64,000 bases of DNA. Source: Thiotrichales bacterium (GTDB lineage: Bacteria > Pseudomonadota > Gammaproteobacteria > Thiomicrospirales > Thiomicrospiraceae). The translations under genes and the position numbers were made by a program. Shown here piece by piece: positions 10,302 to 18,478 of the stretch (the first letter of the stretch is position 1; each line of letters begins with the position of its first letter). Under the pieces are notes generated by a model. That model ran no database searches and had not been told where the DNA came from. It was given only the letters and a program-made list of their open reading frames with translations. Location: NCBI GenBank assembly GCA_022759035.1, contig JAEMQD010000109.1, positions 1 through 64,000 on the forward strand. Direction: 5' to 3'.

Positions 10302-10835
10302 TTAAGGTGCAGGATCAGCTACAAATAAATCCCCGCCAACGCTACTCTTATCTTTACCTTGCTGTATCTCAGCAACCCATACCCATTTTCCTTTCTTGGG
10401 AAAAGCAATATCCGCAACATAACTACCTGCGGTCTGAGTCGGCATCAGCTTCAAAACAAAATCTTCATTTGGACTCGATGGACGATACACATAAACTTCT
10501 GCATGATCGCTTACAATCGGCTTTCCTTCACGGTCTAGCGCAGTTAACGCAACCTGTACCGTTTTACCTTCCACCGCTTCAGGCCAATGCATATTGAGCT
10601 GCCATCCTAACAATGCTTCAGCCTTGCGTTGCTCAATAATCTGCTCGTAATTAACACCGTGCTTGTAAGGATTGTCATTAACCAAGCCTGGATTAGTGAC
10701 AATCGCCATACTAACCATGAAAAAATTAACCGCCAAAACGGTAACCAGAATAAACAACCAAAATAAAATAAATGGATTCTTCCACGGCTTATGCCACGTT
10801 TTGACTGGCTTAATAACAGCTTGTTGATCGCTCAT
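10302..10835 (-). CDS. ccoH: cbb3 oxidase assembly protein CcoH/FixH
   Basis: A 177-residue membrane-anchored protein. A single hydrophobic helix ([20 protein letters not shown]) near residues 22-41 is followed by a periplasmic beta-rich domain of the FixH family (PF05751). CcoH stabilises the CcoN-CcoO and CcoP subcomplexes during assembly. The longest frame begins upstream at 10859, but the ATG at 10835 has an AAGGAG site seven bases away and is chosen. It sits between ccoG and ccoI, the standard order. A strong hairpin separates it from ccoG, so ccoH-ccoI may be expressed at a lower level or from readthrough. Confidence 0.9.
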   Translation of the reverse strand: MSDQQAVIKPVKTWHKPWKNPFILFWLFILVTVLAVNFFMVSMAIVTNPGLVNDNPYKHGVNYEQIIEQRKAEALLGWQLNMHWPEAVEGKTVQVALTALDREGKPIVSDHAEVYVYRPSSPNEDFVLKLMPTQTAGSYVADIAFPKKGKWVWVAEIQQGKDKSSVGGDLFVADPAP

Positions 10836-10857
10836 GACACACTCCTTTGTGCATTGC

Positions 10858-10891
10858 ATAAAACAACGACACCCAGTAAAAACTGGGTGTC
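10858..10891 (-). terminator. Intrinsic terminator between ccoG and ccoH
   Basis: A 10 bp stem (GACACCCAGT and its complement), an AAAA loop and, on the minus strand, a GTTGTTTTA tail form a good Rho-independent terminator. It lies inside the gap between ccoG and ccoH, so it would attenuate transcription into the assembly genes ccoH-ccoI. Confidence 0.65.
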
Positions 10892-10929
10892 TGTTTTCCC
10901 ATCTGGGAATTATAAACTACTTAGGTAAT

Positions 10930-12405
10930 TTATTTCGGTCCAATAAACATACTATCGTAAGTTTGATAAATTTCAGGATGCGCCGAATCAACCGCTTTAA
11001 TAACAAGTGGTGTATTGGCGCCTTTTAACGCAGCCCTAGGCGCCCTAACCAATAATGTTGTTGAACCAACGTTACCTGGCTCAACATGCAATAACTGATC
11101 ATCCCCTTCAACTTGCAAACCCTCTATACCCTGCGCAGACAATTTAACCAACATAGGTGAGTCCGTTTTATTAACCACTTTAACGGTTAATTTATTTTGA
11201 ATACCACCATCAGAAAGCATCACAAACAAGGGCGAACGCTCATGCAATACGTTCAATTTTAATGGAGCAATTGTCAGCAAGCCATAAACAAGCACCGACG
11301 CAGCAAGCGCCATAATACCTGTATAAACAATAACGCGTGGTCGTTTATATAACGGCGGCAAAGTTTTGCCCTCGAACTCTTCTAATGAAGCATAACGAAT
11401 CAAGCCCAAAGGTTTTTCTAATTTTTCCATGACAGAATTACATGCATCAATACACAGACCGCAAGTAATACAGCCAATTTGCTGCCCTTTACGAATATCC
11501 ACGCCTGTTGGACAAACGGCAACACACAGGTTACAGTCAATACAGTCACCTAATACAGGCGCTTCTTCTCCAGGACGAACACGCTTCATTCGACCACGAG
11601 GTTCGCCACGATCAGCATCATAGGTTGGCAAGATCGTTTGCTTATCAATCATTGCTCCTTGGATACGCGCATAAGGGCAAAACAAAGAACAGGTTTGCTC
11701 ACGCAATTGAGCCGCAAAAAAATAGGTCGTAGCTGTCAGCGCCAAAATAACCGTTAAAGCCGTACCTCCAATATTACCTGTCAACAAATCCTGCCATAGC
11801 TGTATGGCATCTGTAAAATATGCGACAAAAGTAAAACCTGTTAAAAAAGATAGCAAAATAAAAATAAGATTTGTTGCACCTTTCAACCGCAATTTCTCAA
11901 AAGTCCATGGCGCCTTATCTAACGCCATTCGTTTATTTGGATTACCTTGGATTTTTTCTTCAATTAAGGTGAAAACATCCATCCAAACCGTTTGAAAGCA
12001 AAAATAACCGCACCATACACGTCCTGCAAGCGCAGAAGCTGCCGCAAGCGCCATTGCCGCAAATAATAAAATAGATGCCAACATCCAAATGTCTTGCGGC
12101 AAAATCGTGATACCAAAAATATGAAACTGACGATTGGGCAAATCAAACAATATCGCTTGATGACCATCCCAACGTAAATATGGAAAAGTAAAAAAGATAA
12201 TCCACAAGGAGGTAGTGATATTTTTTATATGACGAAAAAAACCATCCATGCGCTTCGCATGCACTGTTTTCAAATCGGTTGATACCGTTAACAGCTCAAC
12301 ACCAATTTCATCTAAGGTGCGCGACGCACCTTTTTCAATGTTTTGGTGACGTGTTGGATCGTCAATCGCTAACTTTTGTTGCCCCATTATATTTTCTTCT
12401 GACAT
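10930..12405 (-). CDS. ccoG: cbb3 oxidase accessory ferredoxin-type protein CcoG (RdxA/FixG)
   Basis: A 491-residue membrane iron-sulfur protein. About five hydrophobic segments are seen. The segment WCGYFCFQTVW and the segment CSLFCPYARIQGA flank the N-terminal half. The polyferredoxin core then carries C-x2-C-x2-C-x3-C-P (CIDCNLCVAVCP) and C-x2-C-x2-C-x3-C (CITCGLCIDAC) for two [4Fe-4S] clusters. A C-terminal immunoglobulin-like domain (FixG_C) follows. CcoG is implicated in reducing Cu(II) for cbb3 biogenesis. Start at the ATG of MSEENIM. It follows the small ORF at 12491-12628 and a terminator-like hairpin. Confidence 0.95.
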   Translation of the reverse strand: MSEENIMGQQKLAIDDPTRHQNIEKGASRTLDEIGVELLTVSTDLKTVHAKRMDGFFRHIKNITTSLWIIFFTFPYLRWDGHQAILFDLPNRQFHIFGITILPQDIWMLASILLFAAMALAAASALAGRVWCGYFCFQTVWMDVFTLIEEKIQGNPNKRMALDKAPWTFEKLRLKGATNLIFILLSFLTGFTFVAYFTDAIQLWQDLLTGNIGGTALTVILALTATTYFFAAQLREQTCSLFCPYARIQGAMIDKQTILPTYDADRGEPRGRMKRVRPGEEAPVLGDCIDCNLCVAVCPTGVDIRKGQQIGCITCGLCIDACNSVMEKLEKPLGLIRYASLEEFEGKTLPPLYKRPRVIVYTGIMALAASVLVYGLLTIAPLKLNVLHERSPLFVMLSDGGIQNKLTVKVVNKTDSPMLVKLSAQGIEGLQVEGDDQLLHVEPGNVGSTTLLVRAPRAALKGANTPLVIKAVDSAHPEIYQTYDSMFIGPK

Positions 12406-12447
12406 GTCATTACCTATTTTTATAGATTAACCCGCTTAAAACAGTAA

Positions 12448-12469
12448 CGGCTCAGGTTAAACTGAGCCG
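12448..12469 (-). terminator. Terminator after the 45-codon ORF
   Basis: Stem CGGCTCAG with its complement and a six-base loop. On the minus strand it is followed by TTACTGTTTTAAG, a short T run. It lies between the small membrane-peptide gene and ccoG and would isolate that small gene as its own short transcript. Confidence 0.6.
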
Positions 12470-12490
12470 CCACTTACCATACTGAAATCA

Positions 12491-12628
12491 TTATTGATTT
12501 GCATCTTTCTCCATGCCTTCCATGCCTCTGAAAGTTTTCCAACCCCAGAAGATCAATGTCAAAGCTGTCGCTGCAAGCGCACCAAGCGTAATCCATAATA
12601 CAAAATTACTATTTAAACCACCTAACAT
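12491..12628 (-). CDS. Small single-span membrane protein in the cbb3 locus, 45 aa, unrecognised
   Basis: A short ORF below usual size cut-offs that has the marks of a real gene. It has an ATG start at 12628, a GAGGAG ribosome site about nine bases upstream, its own terminator downstream at 12448-12469, and an upstream promoter-like pair. The peptide starts MLGGLNSNF, then has one hydrophobic helix from about residue 9 to 30 (VLWITLGALAATALTLIFWGW), then a charged tail rich in Lys, Arg, Glu and Met ending DANQ. It lies between ccoP and ccoG. It is not CcoQ, which is found separately at 13655-13840, nor CcoS, whose motifs it lacks. By size and topology it could be an extra oxidase subunit analogous to CcoM of Pseudomonas stutzeri, but that is inference. 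Confidence 0.6.
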   Translation of the reverse strand: MLGGLNSNFVLWITLGALAATALTLIFWGWKTFRGMEGMEKDANQ

Positions 12629-12656
12629 AATAATCACTCCTCAATGGTTATTAAGT

Positions 12657-12685
12657 TTATTATCTACCAAGTTCATCATACGCAA
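12657..12685 (-). promoter_or_regulatory. Candidate promoter of the 45-codon ORF
   Basis: On the minus strand TTGCGT, a 17 bp spacer and TAATAA form a sigma-70-like pair. It lies between the terminator that follows ccoP and the ribosome site of the small ORF. The predicted start site is about 12650. Confidence 0.35.
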
Positions 12686-12692
12686 TAAAAAC

Positions 12693-12720
12693 AAAAAGGG
12701 AAGCAATGCTTCCCTTTTTT
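12693..12720 (-). terminator. Strong terminator after ccoP
   Basis: A 12 bp stem (AAAAAGGGAAGC and its complement) and a three-base loop have A-run and T-run flanks. It follows the ccoP stop codon and closes the ccoNOQP transcript. It is bidirectional by sequence. Confidence 0.85.
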
Positions 12721-12732
12721 ATTAAGCCTAAA

Positions 12733-12746
12733 TTGACCTTGATCAA
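12733..12746. promoter_or_regulatory. FNR/Anr-like box downstream of ccoP
   Basis: TTGAC-N4-ATCAA matches the FNR consensus TTGAT-N4-ATCAA at nine of ten defined positions. It lies nine bases beyond the ccoP stop and about 90 bp upstream of the start site predicted for the 45-codon ORF, which is within the class I FNR range. Function is inferred from sequence only. Confidence 0.35.
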
Positions 12747-12754
12747 TTATAGCC

Positions 12755-13630
12755 TTATTTACCACCACCTAAGCTATGCACATACACAGCTAAACGTTTC
12801 ACTTCTTTATCGCCTAAACGTTCAGCAAATGCTGGCATAACCGCTGGGCGTGTGTCTTTCTCACCCATGGCATTCACACCGTGCGTAATTGTTCTGATAA
12901 CTTCAGATTTCTCGCCAGAGAAACGCCAAACTTTATCATTCAATCTTGCCGCGCCAAGCATCGCCATACCAGAACCGTCTGGCATATGACAAGCTGCGCA
13001 ACCAATGCTATTAAACACTTCGCGACCAGCAGCAACGCTCGCATCTTCACCTTGACCATTTGACATGGCAATAACAAAGTCAGCAACATTACTAATCTGC
13101 TCTGGTGTCAACATTGCACCATAAGCAGGCATGTTACCAACGCGACCACCAACAATCGTTTGATAGATCGTTGCAACTTCACCACCATACAACCAGTCAT
13201 CATCTGCTAATACTGGATAGCCTTTGTTACCGGCACCACCAGCACCGTGACACGCCGCACAATAGTCACCGAATAATGCCTTAGACGTTGCTACCGCATA
13301 GTCAACTAAGTTTTTATCAGCCAAAATTTCATCTACCGACTTAGTGGCTAATGCTTGCTCTTGTGCCGCGAACTTCTCAGAGCGCCATTTGTTTAGCGTA
13401 TCGAAGTCTTCGTGATATTCACCAATTGCCGTCCAGCCTGCCAATCCTTTTGTATGACCACCTGGTGTTGGCACTGCTGGATAGTACAACGCATAAAACA
13501 CAATCATGACAAAACCAGCGTAGTAAGCCAACATCCACCACAACGGAGGCGGATTATCTAACTCGCGAATATCGTCATCCCAAAAATGTCCTGTATTGCC
13601 TTCATTTGGCCACGGATTTTCATGTGCCAT
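12755..13630 (-). CDS. ccoP: cbb3-type cytochrome c oxidase subunit III, dihaem CcoP
   Basis: A 291-residue dihaem cytochrome c. It has a short cytoplasmic N terminus, one membrane helix (MLAYYAGFVMIVFYALYY, about residues 33-50), then two c-type domains with haem motifs CAACH at about 124-128 and CAACH at about 211-215, and axial Met candidates in GNMPAYG and VMPAF. CcoP passes electrons from soluble cytochromes to CcoO. The frame opens at 13645, but ATG 13630 with a GAGGAG site is chosen. It follows ccoQ by 24 bases and is closed by a strong terminator. Confidence 0.97.
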   Translation of the reverse strand: MAHENPWPNEGNTGHFWDDDIRELDNPPPLWWMLAYYAGFVMIVFYALYYPAVPTPGGHTKGLAGWTAIGEYHEDFDTLNKWRSEKFAAQEQALATKSVDEILADKNLVDYAVATSKALFGDYCAACHGAGGAGNKGYPVLADDDWLYGGEVATIYQTIVGGRVGNMPAYGAMLTPEQISNVADFVIAMSNGQGEDASVAAGREVFNSIGCAACHMPDGSGMAMLGAARLNDKVWRFSGEKSEVIRTITHGVNAMGEKDTRPAVMPAFAERLGDKEVKRLAVYVHSLGGGK

Positions 13631-13654
13631 AAATGGACTCCTCAAATTCTTTAT

Positions 13655-13840
13655 CTATTCGTCATCACGCAATGGCAACATACGCTGTTCTTCCAGCGTC
13701 TTTGCGTTCTTAGGTCGCAAAGCATAGAAGAAGGTAATGGCCATTGCGATAAACACAGCAACCGTTAGTAACAATCCCACCCAATCTTGGGAAGTCAGCG
13801 CTGCCCAATCGGTATGAAAGTAACTTTCGATCTTACTCAC
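13655..13840 (-). CDS. ccoQ: cbb3-type cytochrome oxidase subunit CcoQ
   Basis: A 61-residue single-span protein. The hydrophobic helix ([20 protein letters not shown]) is at about residues 20-39, followed by a polar tail beginning ALRPKNAKT, the CcoQ/FixQ pattern. It stabilises the CcoN-O-P complex. The start is GTG at 13840, overlapping the end of ccoO by eight bases, which indicates translational coupling. Family members are short and variable, so the call rests on its position in ccoN-O-Q-P as much as on sequence. Confidence 0.9.
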   Translation of the reverse strand: MSKIESYFHTDWAALTSQDWVGLLLTVAVFIAMAITFFYALRPKNAKTLEEQRMLPLRDDE

Positions 13841-14612
13841 GGTAAGCCTTACTGTCGTCTAATTTAACCATGGTACCCAATACTTGCATATAAGCGATAA
13901 CCGCATCCATTTCAGTGTGACCTTTAATGTACTCATCAGCATTATCGATATCTTCTTGAGTATAAGGAACACCCATCAATTTCATGACTTCTAAACGCTT
14001 TTTCATATCACGATGTGTACCAAAAAAGTCATTTTCAATTGAGTTTTCCGCCAACCAAGGATAAGCGGGCATTACCGACTCTGGCACTAACGCTTGTGGA
14101 CGCATCAAATGCATAGTATGCCATTCATTTGAATACTTACCACCAACACGCGCCAAATCAGGCCCTGTACGCTTAGAACCCCATTGGAATGGATGGTCAT
14201 ATATAGACTCAGTACCTAACGAATAGTGTCCATAACGTTCACGTTCATCACGGAATGGACGAATCATCTGACTATGACAGTACATGCAATGTTCACGCAT
14301 ATAAATATCTTTACCTGCCAATTCTAAAGGCGTGTAAGGACGAACACCATCACCTGGTTTCCAATCAGATGCCCAGTTACCTGATTCATCCTTATAATAC
14401 AAACGCTTACCTTCATGGTTCCAAACCAAATCAGGGAACTTAACATTACCAGCGTCATCTGTCGCAGTATGCTCGTAGGTATCATTGAGATAAAACAACG
14501 GCACGATTTCAACGATGGTTGCAACGGAAACAGCCAACGCTGTAGCAAACATCAACGCGAAGACGTTTTGTTCCAACCATTCTTGTATATTTCTTGGCTT
14601 TTGAGCTGCCAT
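13833..14612 (-). CDS. ccoO: cbb3-type cytochrome c oxidase subunit II, monohaem CcoO
   Basis: A 259-residue membrane-anchored monohaem cytochrome c. The N-terminal helix ([25 protein letters not shown]) is at about residues 16-40. The haem motif CMYCH is at about 109-113, inside the family-typical [40 protein letters not shown] follows downstream, and the axial Met is likely in the SVMPAYPW segment. CcoO is usually near 200-205 residues in pseudomonads. The extra length comes mainly from an insert of about 36 residues between the helix and the RPYTPLEL segment. A GAGGAG site precedes the ATG. Confidence 0.97.
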   Translation of the reverse strand: MAAQKPRNIQEWLEQNVFALMFATALAVSVATIVEIVPLFYLNDTYEHTATDDAGNVKFPDLVWNHEGKRLYYKDESGNWASDWKPGDGVRPYTPLELAGKDIYMREHCMYCHSQMIRPFRDERERYGHYSLGTESIYDHPFQWGSKRTGPDLARVGGKYSNEWHTMHLMRPQALVPESVMPAYPWLAENSIENDFFGTHRDMKKRLEVMKLMGVPYTQEDIDNADEYIKGHTEMDAVIAYMQVLGTMVKLDDSKAYRE

Positions 14613-14643
14613 TTATAAACTCCTCAGTACGTTAAAGGGAATC

Positions 14644-14663
14644 GGCATGCGCATGCGCACGCC
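14644..14663. repeat. 20 bp near-perfect palindrome between ccoN and ccoO
   Basis: The sequence reads as alternating purine-pyrimidine (GCATGCGCATGCGC core) and is its own complement except for one symmetric G/T wobble. In the ccoN-ccoO message it would fold as a stable GC-rich hairpin 31 bases upstream of the ccoO start and 25 bases after the ccoN stop. There is no T run, so it is not a terminator. An mRNA-stability or processing hairpin is plausible. Confidence 0.5.
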
Positions 14664-14688
14664 AATCACGCCTTTAAACCTTTTTATA

Positions 14689-16113
14689 TCAAGCGTGAGC
14701 CAAATTGGTTTGGCGTGCATTTGCCATGCGAATTGTCATCAACATGTTGTACAACATGATTGCCGCACCCGTAGTGAACAATACACCACCCGTCGCACGC
14801 ATCACATAATAAGGATGCATCGCCGCAACAGACTCTGCGAAGGTATATGCCAACGTACCGTATTCGTCATACGCACGCCACATCAAACCTTGCATAATGC
14901 CTGATACCCACATACCTACGATGTAGAAAACAGTACCAATCGTTGCCAACCAGAAATGGAAGTTAATCAACGACATTGAGTACATTTCTGTTTTCCACAA
15001 CTTCATTGTCATGTGATAGACCGCACCAATAGAAACCATTGCCACCCAACCTAAGGCACCAGCATGTACGTGACCTACTGTCCAGTCTGTATAGTGAGAT
15101 AAGGCATTAACTGTCTTAGCTGACATAACAGGACCTTCAAATGTCGACATCGCATAGAAAGCCAATGACATAATTAGGAAACGCAAAATGTAGTCGGTAC
15201 GTAAACGATCCCATGCACCAGAAAGCGTCAACATGCCGTTCAATGCACCACCCCAAGAAGGAATAATCATTGCTAACGAAATCATTGCGCCCAATGAACC
15301 AACCCAATCAGGCAATGCTGTGTACTGTAAATGGTGCGCACCTAGCCATACATAACCGAACATCAACGCCCAGAAGTGGACTACTGATAAACGGTATGAG
15401 TAAATTGGACGTTGCGCTTGCTTTGGCACGAAGTAATACATAATTGCCAAGAAACCAGCTGTCAGGAAGAAGCCTACTGCATTATGTCCCCACCACCATT
15501 GGATCATGGCATCTTGCACGCCAGAAAACATTGAGTAAGAGCGGAACAAACTAACAGGAACAGCTAAACCATTCAATACCCACAAATAGGTAACCATAAT
15601 CAGCAAGCCGAAAAAGAACCAGTTAGCAACATAAATATGCGGCACTTTTTCCTTATCACGCTCTGCGATCGTCATGGTGAAATTGAATGTGAACAATATC
15701 CACACAAGCGCAACCGCAATATCTAATGGCCACTCAAGCTCATGATATTCTTTTGCTTCTGACATACCTAACGCCAAACTGATTACTGCTAACAGCAGAC
15801 CTACTTGGAAGGCAACAAACTGTATCCACGCTAACGTATTACTATACAGCGGACGACCATTGGTACGCTGCACAATATAAAACGCTGTTGCCATCAATAC
15901 GTTACCGCCAAAGGCATAAATAACCGTATTAGTGTGGATAACACGTAAACGACCGAAAGTAATTTCGGCAGTATCAAAGTTCAAAAACGGCCAAGCAAGC
16001 TCAGACGCCGCATAAGTACCCATAAAAGTACCTAGCACCAAGAATATGATGGCAGCCAAAGTGAAAGCTTTAACAACGCCATCGTTATATTGCGGTTTTA
16101 CTACCGTGTCCAT
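14689..16113 (-). CDS. ccoN: cbb3-type cytochrome c oxidase subunit I
   Basis: Catalytic haem-copper subunit of 474 residues, the standard CcoN length, with about twelve membrane helices. Conserved stretches include WWWGHNAVGFFLTAGFL (copper-ligand region), YSYRLSVVHFWALMFGYVW and TDWTVGHVHAGALGWVAM. CcoN reduces oxygen to water with high affinity and pumps protons. The open frame extends to 16236, but ATG 16113 with an AGAGGA site is the conserved start. It is the first gene of ccoNOQP. An FNR/Anr-like box lies 137 bases upstream of the start. Confidence 0.98.
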   Translation of the reverse strand: MDTVVKPQYNDGVVKAFTLAAIIFLVLGTFMGTYAASELAWPFLNFDTAEITFGRLRVIHTNTVIYAFGGNVLMATAFYIVQRTNGRPLYSNTLAWIQFVAFQVGLLLAVISLALGMSEAKEYHELEWPLDIAVALVWILFTFNFTMTIAERDKEKVPHIYVANWFFFGLLIMVTYLWVLNGLAVPVSLFRSYSMFSGVQDAMIQWWWGHNAVGFFLTAGFLAIMYYFVPKQAQRPIYSYRLSVVHFWALMFGYVWLGAHHLQYTALPDWVGSLGAMISLAMIIPSWGGALNGMLTLSGAWDRLRTDYILRFLIMSLAFYAMSTFEGPVMSAKTVNALSHYTDWTVGHVHAGALGWVAMVSIGAVYHMTMKLWKTEMYSMSLINFHFWLATIGTVFYIVGMWVSGIMQGLMWRAYDEYGTLAYTFAESVAAMHPYYVMRATGGVLFTTGAAIMLYNMLMTIRMANARQTNLAHA

Positions 16114-16191
16114 ATACGATTTCCTCTCTAATTGAACACACCTATTTAGTCTGCCGTCGTTGCATGAAACATGCACAACAACACAATTGTA

Positions 16192-16197
16192 AGTATA
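16192..16197 (-). promoter_or_regulatory. Candidate -10 element of the ccoN promoter
   Basis: TATACT on the minus strand with a poor -35 (CAATAA at 17 bp), as expected for an activator-dependent promoter. The predicted start near 16185 places the FNR-like box at 16250-16263 centred close to -71.5, a class I FNR distance. Confidence 0.35.
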
Positions 16198-16249
16198 AGA
16201 CTCGCAGACTTCCTTTATTGAACCAACTCGACACAAAATTAATTAAAAC

Positions 16250-16263
16250 TTAACTAGGATCAA
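16250..16263 (-). promoter_or_regulatory. FNR/Anr-like box upstream of ccoN
   Basis: On the minus strand TTGAT-N4-GTTAA matches the FNR consensus at eight of ten defined positions, with a perfect left half-site. FNR/Anr control of cbb3 operons is well established in proteobacteria, so the position is biologically sensible. Binding is not demonstrated. Confidence 0.4.
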
Positions 16264-16427
16264 GTTAGTTTAACTCAACAGCAGACTTTTAGCGTTCTAC
16301 CTAAGTATCGTGTATTCTAACCATTCAGAAACAAGCAACCAACAAAAAAATGTTTATCGCCCTCATTAGAATTTATTATGACCAACAAAGTTTTCTTTAT
16401 TCCATCTAGAATATCCCACAGCACGGA

Positions 16428-16457
16428 ATGACATGAACAGGCAAGCAATGCTAGAAT
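16428..16457 (+). promoter_or_regulatory. Candidate sigma-70 promoter of the his operon
   Basis: ATGACA, an 18 bp spacer and TAGAAT lie 38 bases upstream of the chosen hisB start. No his-leader peptide with a run of histidine codons is seen, so classical attenuation is not apparent. Confidence 0.4.
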
Positions 16458-16495
16458 AATGCCATTTTCAATGCTCTAAAATGACGAGAAACCTT

Positions 16496-17083
16496 ATGCG
16501 CCAAGCTCTAATCGAACGCAAAACACTCGAGACACAAATTAAAATCGACATCAACTTAGATGGAACAGGTAAAGCGAGGCTAACAACGGGCGTTCCTTTT
16601 TTAGAGCATATGCTTGACCAAATCGCACGGCACGGCATGATTGACATAACAATTGAAGCCATTGGTGATAACCATATTGATGATCATCATACGGTTGAAG
16701 ACATCGGCATTGCATTTGGCGCCGCTTTGGCTAAGTCCGTTGGAGACAAGAAAGGTATCGCACGTTATGGTCATGCTTATGTACCGCTCGACGAAGCGTT
16801 ATCTCGTGTCGTCATTGATTTATCGGGTCGCGCTGGATTGCAATTTCATTGCGCCTTTACCGCAGAACGCATCGGCAACTTCGACACCCAATTAGTGCAA
16901 GAATTTTTTCAGGGCTTCGTTAACCACGCACATGCAAGTCTACACATTGACAATATTCGAGGCATTAATGCCCACCACCAAGCAGAAACGGTTTTTAAAG
17001 CCTTTGGTCGCGCATTACGCATGGCATTAACAGCCGATGAGCGCATGGCGGGCATGTTACCCTCGACAAAAGGTGCACTTTGA
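16496..17083 (+). CDS. hisB: Imidazoleglycerol-phosphate dehydratase
   Basis: Monofunctional HisB of 195 residues, without the N-terminal phosphatase domain of the enteric bifunctional enzyme. Metal-binding motifs are visible: DDHHTVED near residue 67 and NAHHQAE near residue 163. It makes imidazole-acetol phosphate in histidine synthesis. The frame opens at 16481, but the second ATG at 16496 gives the usual N terminus (RKTLETQI about ten residues in) and has a weak GAGAA site. hisH starts one base after its stop codon. Confidence 0.97.
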   Translation: MRQALIERKTLETQIKIDINLDGTGKARLTTGVPFLEHMLDQIARHGMIDITIEAIGDNHIDDHHTVEDIGIAFGAALAKSVGDKKGIARYGHAYVPLDEALSRVVIDLSGRAGLQFHCAFTAERIGNFDTQLVQEFFQGFVNHAHASLHIDNIRGINAHHQAETVFKAFGRALRMALTADERMAGMLPSTKGAL

Positions 17084-17084
17084 C

Positions 17085-17732
17085 ATGACCTTGCGTGAAA
17101 TTGTCGTTGTTGACTATGGCATGGGCAATTTGCGCTCAGTAAAACAAGCCTTATTACACGTCGCACCCAGCAATACCCGAATTAGCGTCAGTGAAAACCC
17201 AGAACAAATTATCGACGCTGATGCGATCGTATTTCCTGGTCAAGGCGCAGCAAAGGCGTGTATGGCTGCATTGAACAACATAGAGGGACTGAAAGACGCC
17301 GTTATCAATGCCGCGCAAAACAAACCGTTCTTGGGAATATGCATGGGTATGCAAGTACTCATGACGCATTCAGCCGAAAATGGTGGTGTTGACTGTTTAA
17401 AGCTATTCGACGGTGAAGTGTTACCATTCGCAGACCAACCCAACTGGAAACCAGAGCATAAAATCCCACAAATGGGCTGGAATCAAATTATGCAACAACA
17501 ATCACACCCTTTGTGGCACGGCATTAGCAACAACAGTCGCTTTTATTTTGTGCATAGCTATTTTGTGAAACCTGCAAACGATGCCATCAGCACAGGCAAA
17601 ACTGAGTTCGGTCTAAACTATACTTCAGCCATTGCGCAAGGAAAAGTATTTGCGATTCAAGCGCATCCAGAAAAAAGTGCCGATGCTGGCCTACAACTAC
17701 TGCGCAACTTCTGTGCGTGGAACGGAGCATAA
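17085..17732 (+). CDS. hisH: Imidazole glycerol phosphate synthase, glutaminase subunit
   Basis: Class I glutamine amidotransferase of 215 residues. The sequence begins [15 protein letters not shown], the nucleophile Cys lies in LGICMGMQ near residue 83, and the catalytic His and Glu lie in the C-terminal AHPEKS. It releases ammonia that is channelled to HisF. The frame is open from 17037 inside hisB. ATG 17085, one base after the hisB stop, is chosen because it begins the conserved glutaminase fold. A G-rich AAAGGTG site lies upstream. Confidence 0.97.
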   Translation: MTLREIVVVDYGMGNLRSVKQALLHVAPSNTRISVSENPEQIIDADAIVFPGQGAAKACMAALNNIEGLKDAVINAAQNKPFLGICMGMQVLMTHSAENGGVDCLKLFDGEVLPFADQPNWKPEHKIPQMGWNQIMQQQSHPLWHGISNNSRFYFVHSYFVKPANDAISTGKTEFGLNYTSAIAQGKVFAIQAHPEKSADAGLQLLRNFCAWNGA

Positions 17733-17734
17733 TT

Positions 17735-18478
17735 ATGTTATTAATCCCTGCTATTGATTTAAAAGACGGTCAATGTGTTCGCTTAAAACAAGGGCGCATG
17801 GAAGACGCCGATGTTTTTTCGGGCGATGTACTGGCCACAGCAACACGTTGGGTAGAAGCTGGCTGCCGCCGCTTGCATATGGTCGACCTCAATGGCGCCT
17901 TTGCTGGCGAACCTGTTAATGCAAAAGCCGTGCTTGCAGTAACGAAAGCCTTTCCAAACTTGCCCGTACAAATTGGCGGTGGTATTCGTGATTTTGACAC
18001 CATTCAGCGTTATCTTGATGCAGGAGTAAGCTATGTCATTATTGGTACAAAAGCAGCAAAAGAACCTGAATTTGTTGCGGCAGCATGCAATCGTTTCCCT
18101 GGAAAAATCATTGTTGGCTTAGATGCTCAAAATGGCTTAGTCGCTATTAATGGTTGGGCAGAAATTACGAATCATCATGTCATTGATTTAGCAAAACGCT
18201 TTGAGCACGACGGTGTAAACGAAATTATTTATACTGACATTGGCCGTGATGGCATGATGCAAGGCGTCAATATCGAAGCAACTAAAGCTTTAGCAGAAGC
18301 GGTTAATATCCCCATTATTGCTAGCGGTGGCATCACCAACCTAGACGATATTCGAGGCTTATGTGCCGTTGCAGCTAGTGGCATTTCTGGTGCCATTACC
18401 GGCAGAGCTATTTACGAAGGCAGTTTAGATTTTGCACAAGGCCAACAACTCGCTGATCAACTGATGAGGCAACAATAA
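17735..18478 (+). CDS. hisA: Phosphoribosylformimino-5-aminoimidazole carboxamide ribotide isomerase
   Basis: A (beta/alpha)8 barrel of 247 residues. It starts [17 protein letters not shown] with the catalytic Asp in PAID. The second acid is in YTDIGRDGM, and the phosphate loops are QIGGGIRD and IASGGI. It converts ProFAR to PRFAR. ATG 17735 has a GGAG site and lies two bases after hisH. The upstream ATG at 17717 would overlap hisH and add residues absent from the family. It overlaps hisF by one base (TAATG). Confidence 0.97.
   Translation: MLLIPAIDLKDGQCVRLKQGRMEDADVFSGDVLATATRWVEAGCRRLHMVDLNGAFAGEPVNAKAVLAVTKAFPNLPVQIGGGIRDFDTIQRYLDAGVSYVIIGTKAAKEPEFVAAACNRFPGKIIVGLDAQNGLVAINGWAEITNHHVIDLAKRFEHDGVNEIIYTDIGRDGMMQGVNIEATKALAEAVNIPIIASGGITNLDDIRGLCAVAASGISGAITGRAIYEGSLDFAQGQQLADQLMRQQ

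Larger units (their letters stand above)
16114..16495. other. 382 bp divergent intergenic region, ccoN / hisB
   Basis: This is the only gene-free stretch over 300 bp in the window. It is AT-rich and appears to hold control elements for both flanking operons: on the minus strand an FNR/Anr-like box at 16250-16263 and a TATACT at 16192-16197, and on the plus strand a promoter-like pair at 16428-16457. No small ORF with a good ribosome site was seen. Confidence 0.7.
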
